In this document: piece by piece, positions 5,231-5,395 of the stretch | Numbering within the stretch: position 1 is the first letter of the stretch | Layout of the letters: each line of letters begins with the position of its first letter | Origin: Oscillospiraceae bacterium | GTDB taxonomy: Bacteria; Bacillota; Clostridia; Oscillospirales; Oscillospiraceae | Direction of reading: 5' to 3' | DNA length: 5,395 nucleotides | Assembly: GCA_016296045.1 (NCBI GenBank) | Contig: JAEDKB010000131.1 | Coordinates: forward strand, 1-5,395 | Notes under the pieces: generated by a model | Database searches by the model: none | Told to the model about the DNA's origin: nothing | The model's input: the letters and a program-made list of their open reading frames with translations, nothing else | Translations under genes and position numbers: made by a program

Positions 5231-5395
5231 AACTGTCGATAAAGGTCCAAACCGTCAAAATGAAGAAAACAAAATTTGGTGCACCGCATGAATTGTAGCC
5301 GTTCAAACAGCAAAGTATATCAAATACGGAAGCTGTCGAGAAGGCTTGCTGCGCAAGCATTTTGACTTACTGCGCAACTCACACTCTACCGTACT
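5231..5395 (+). mobile_element. Second copy of the MITE-like repeat element, cut by the window end
   Basis: Positions 5231-5263 match 899-931 at 31 of 33 bases. The block from the small hairpin (5344-5358) through CTCTACCGTAC (5384-5394) is almost identical to 1012-1061. The roughly 80 bp between are clearly alignable but diverged, and one indel separates the copies. The left terminal repeat (ACTGTCGATAAAGG) is present; the right half of the large hairpin and the right terminal repeat would lie beyond the window. It has the same orientation and the same placement, directly after a gene's 3' hairpin, as the complete copy. Confidence 0.65.

Noticed and set aside
4726..5313. A 195-codon - strand open frame opposite the 3' part of hydA.
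   Set aside because: It lies opposite conserved hydantoinase sequence and begins in the repeat element; no motif or ribosome-binding site supports it.

Overview
The window is about 5.4 kb of bacterial chromosome. All recognised genes lie on the + strand. The moderately GC-rich codon usage, strong AGGAG ribosome-binding sites, an SLH-domain surface protein and the style of the translation factor suggest an anaerobic gut-type member of the Bacillota (class Clostridia, probably Oscillospiraceae/Ruminococcaceae-like). This placement is inferred from protein style, not from a marker gene.

Layout. (1) Positions 1-854 hold the C-terminal 283 residues of an elongation factor G-type GTPase, closest in motif style to the EF-G2/EF-G-like subfamily. 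(2) Positions 855-1285 are a non-coding gap of about 430 bp. It holds a 217-bp non-autonomous repeat element with imperfect terminal inverted repeats (MITE-like), several strong hairpins, two identical 30-bp terminator-type hairpins flanking the element, and a good extended -10 promoter for the next gene. (3) Positions 1286-3695 form a two-gene operon: exodeoxyribonuclease III (xth) overlaps by 11 nt a secreted cell-wall protein with two SLH triplets and a C-terminal NlpC/P60 peptidase. A strong intrinsic terminator follows. (4) Positions 3823-5193 encode a cyclic amidohydrolase of the D-hydantoinase/dihydropyrimidinase family with a complete metal site, preceded by a short AT-rich palindrome. 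(5) Positions 5203-5395 hold another hairpin followed by the start of a second copy of the same repeat element, cut by the window end.

Functionally the genes are housekeeping or accessory genes without an obvious common pathway: translation, base-excision DNA repair, wall remodelling at the cell surface, and cyclic ureide/imide hydrolysis. The most unusual part is the repeat family. Both copies sit in the same orientation, immediately after the 3' hairpin of a gene. In the complete copy that hairpin is present again on the far side, followed by the T-run that the near copy lacks. This suggests insertion at, and duplication of, transcription terminators.
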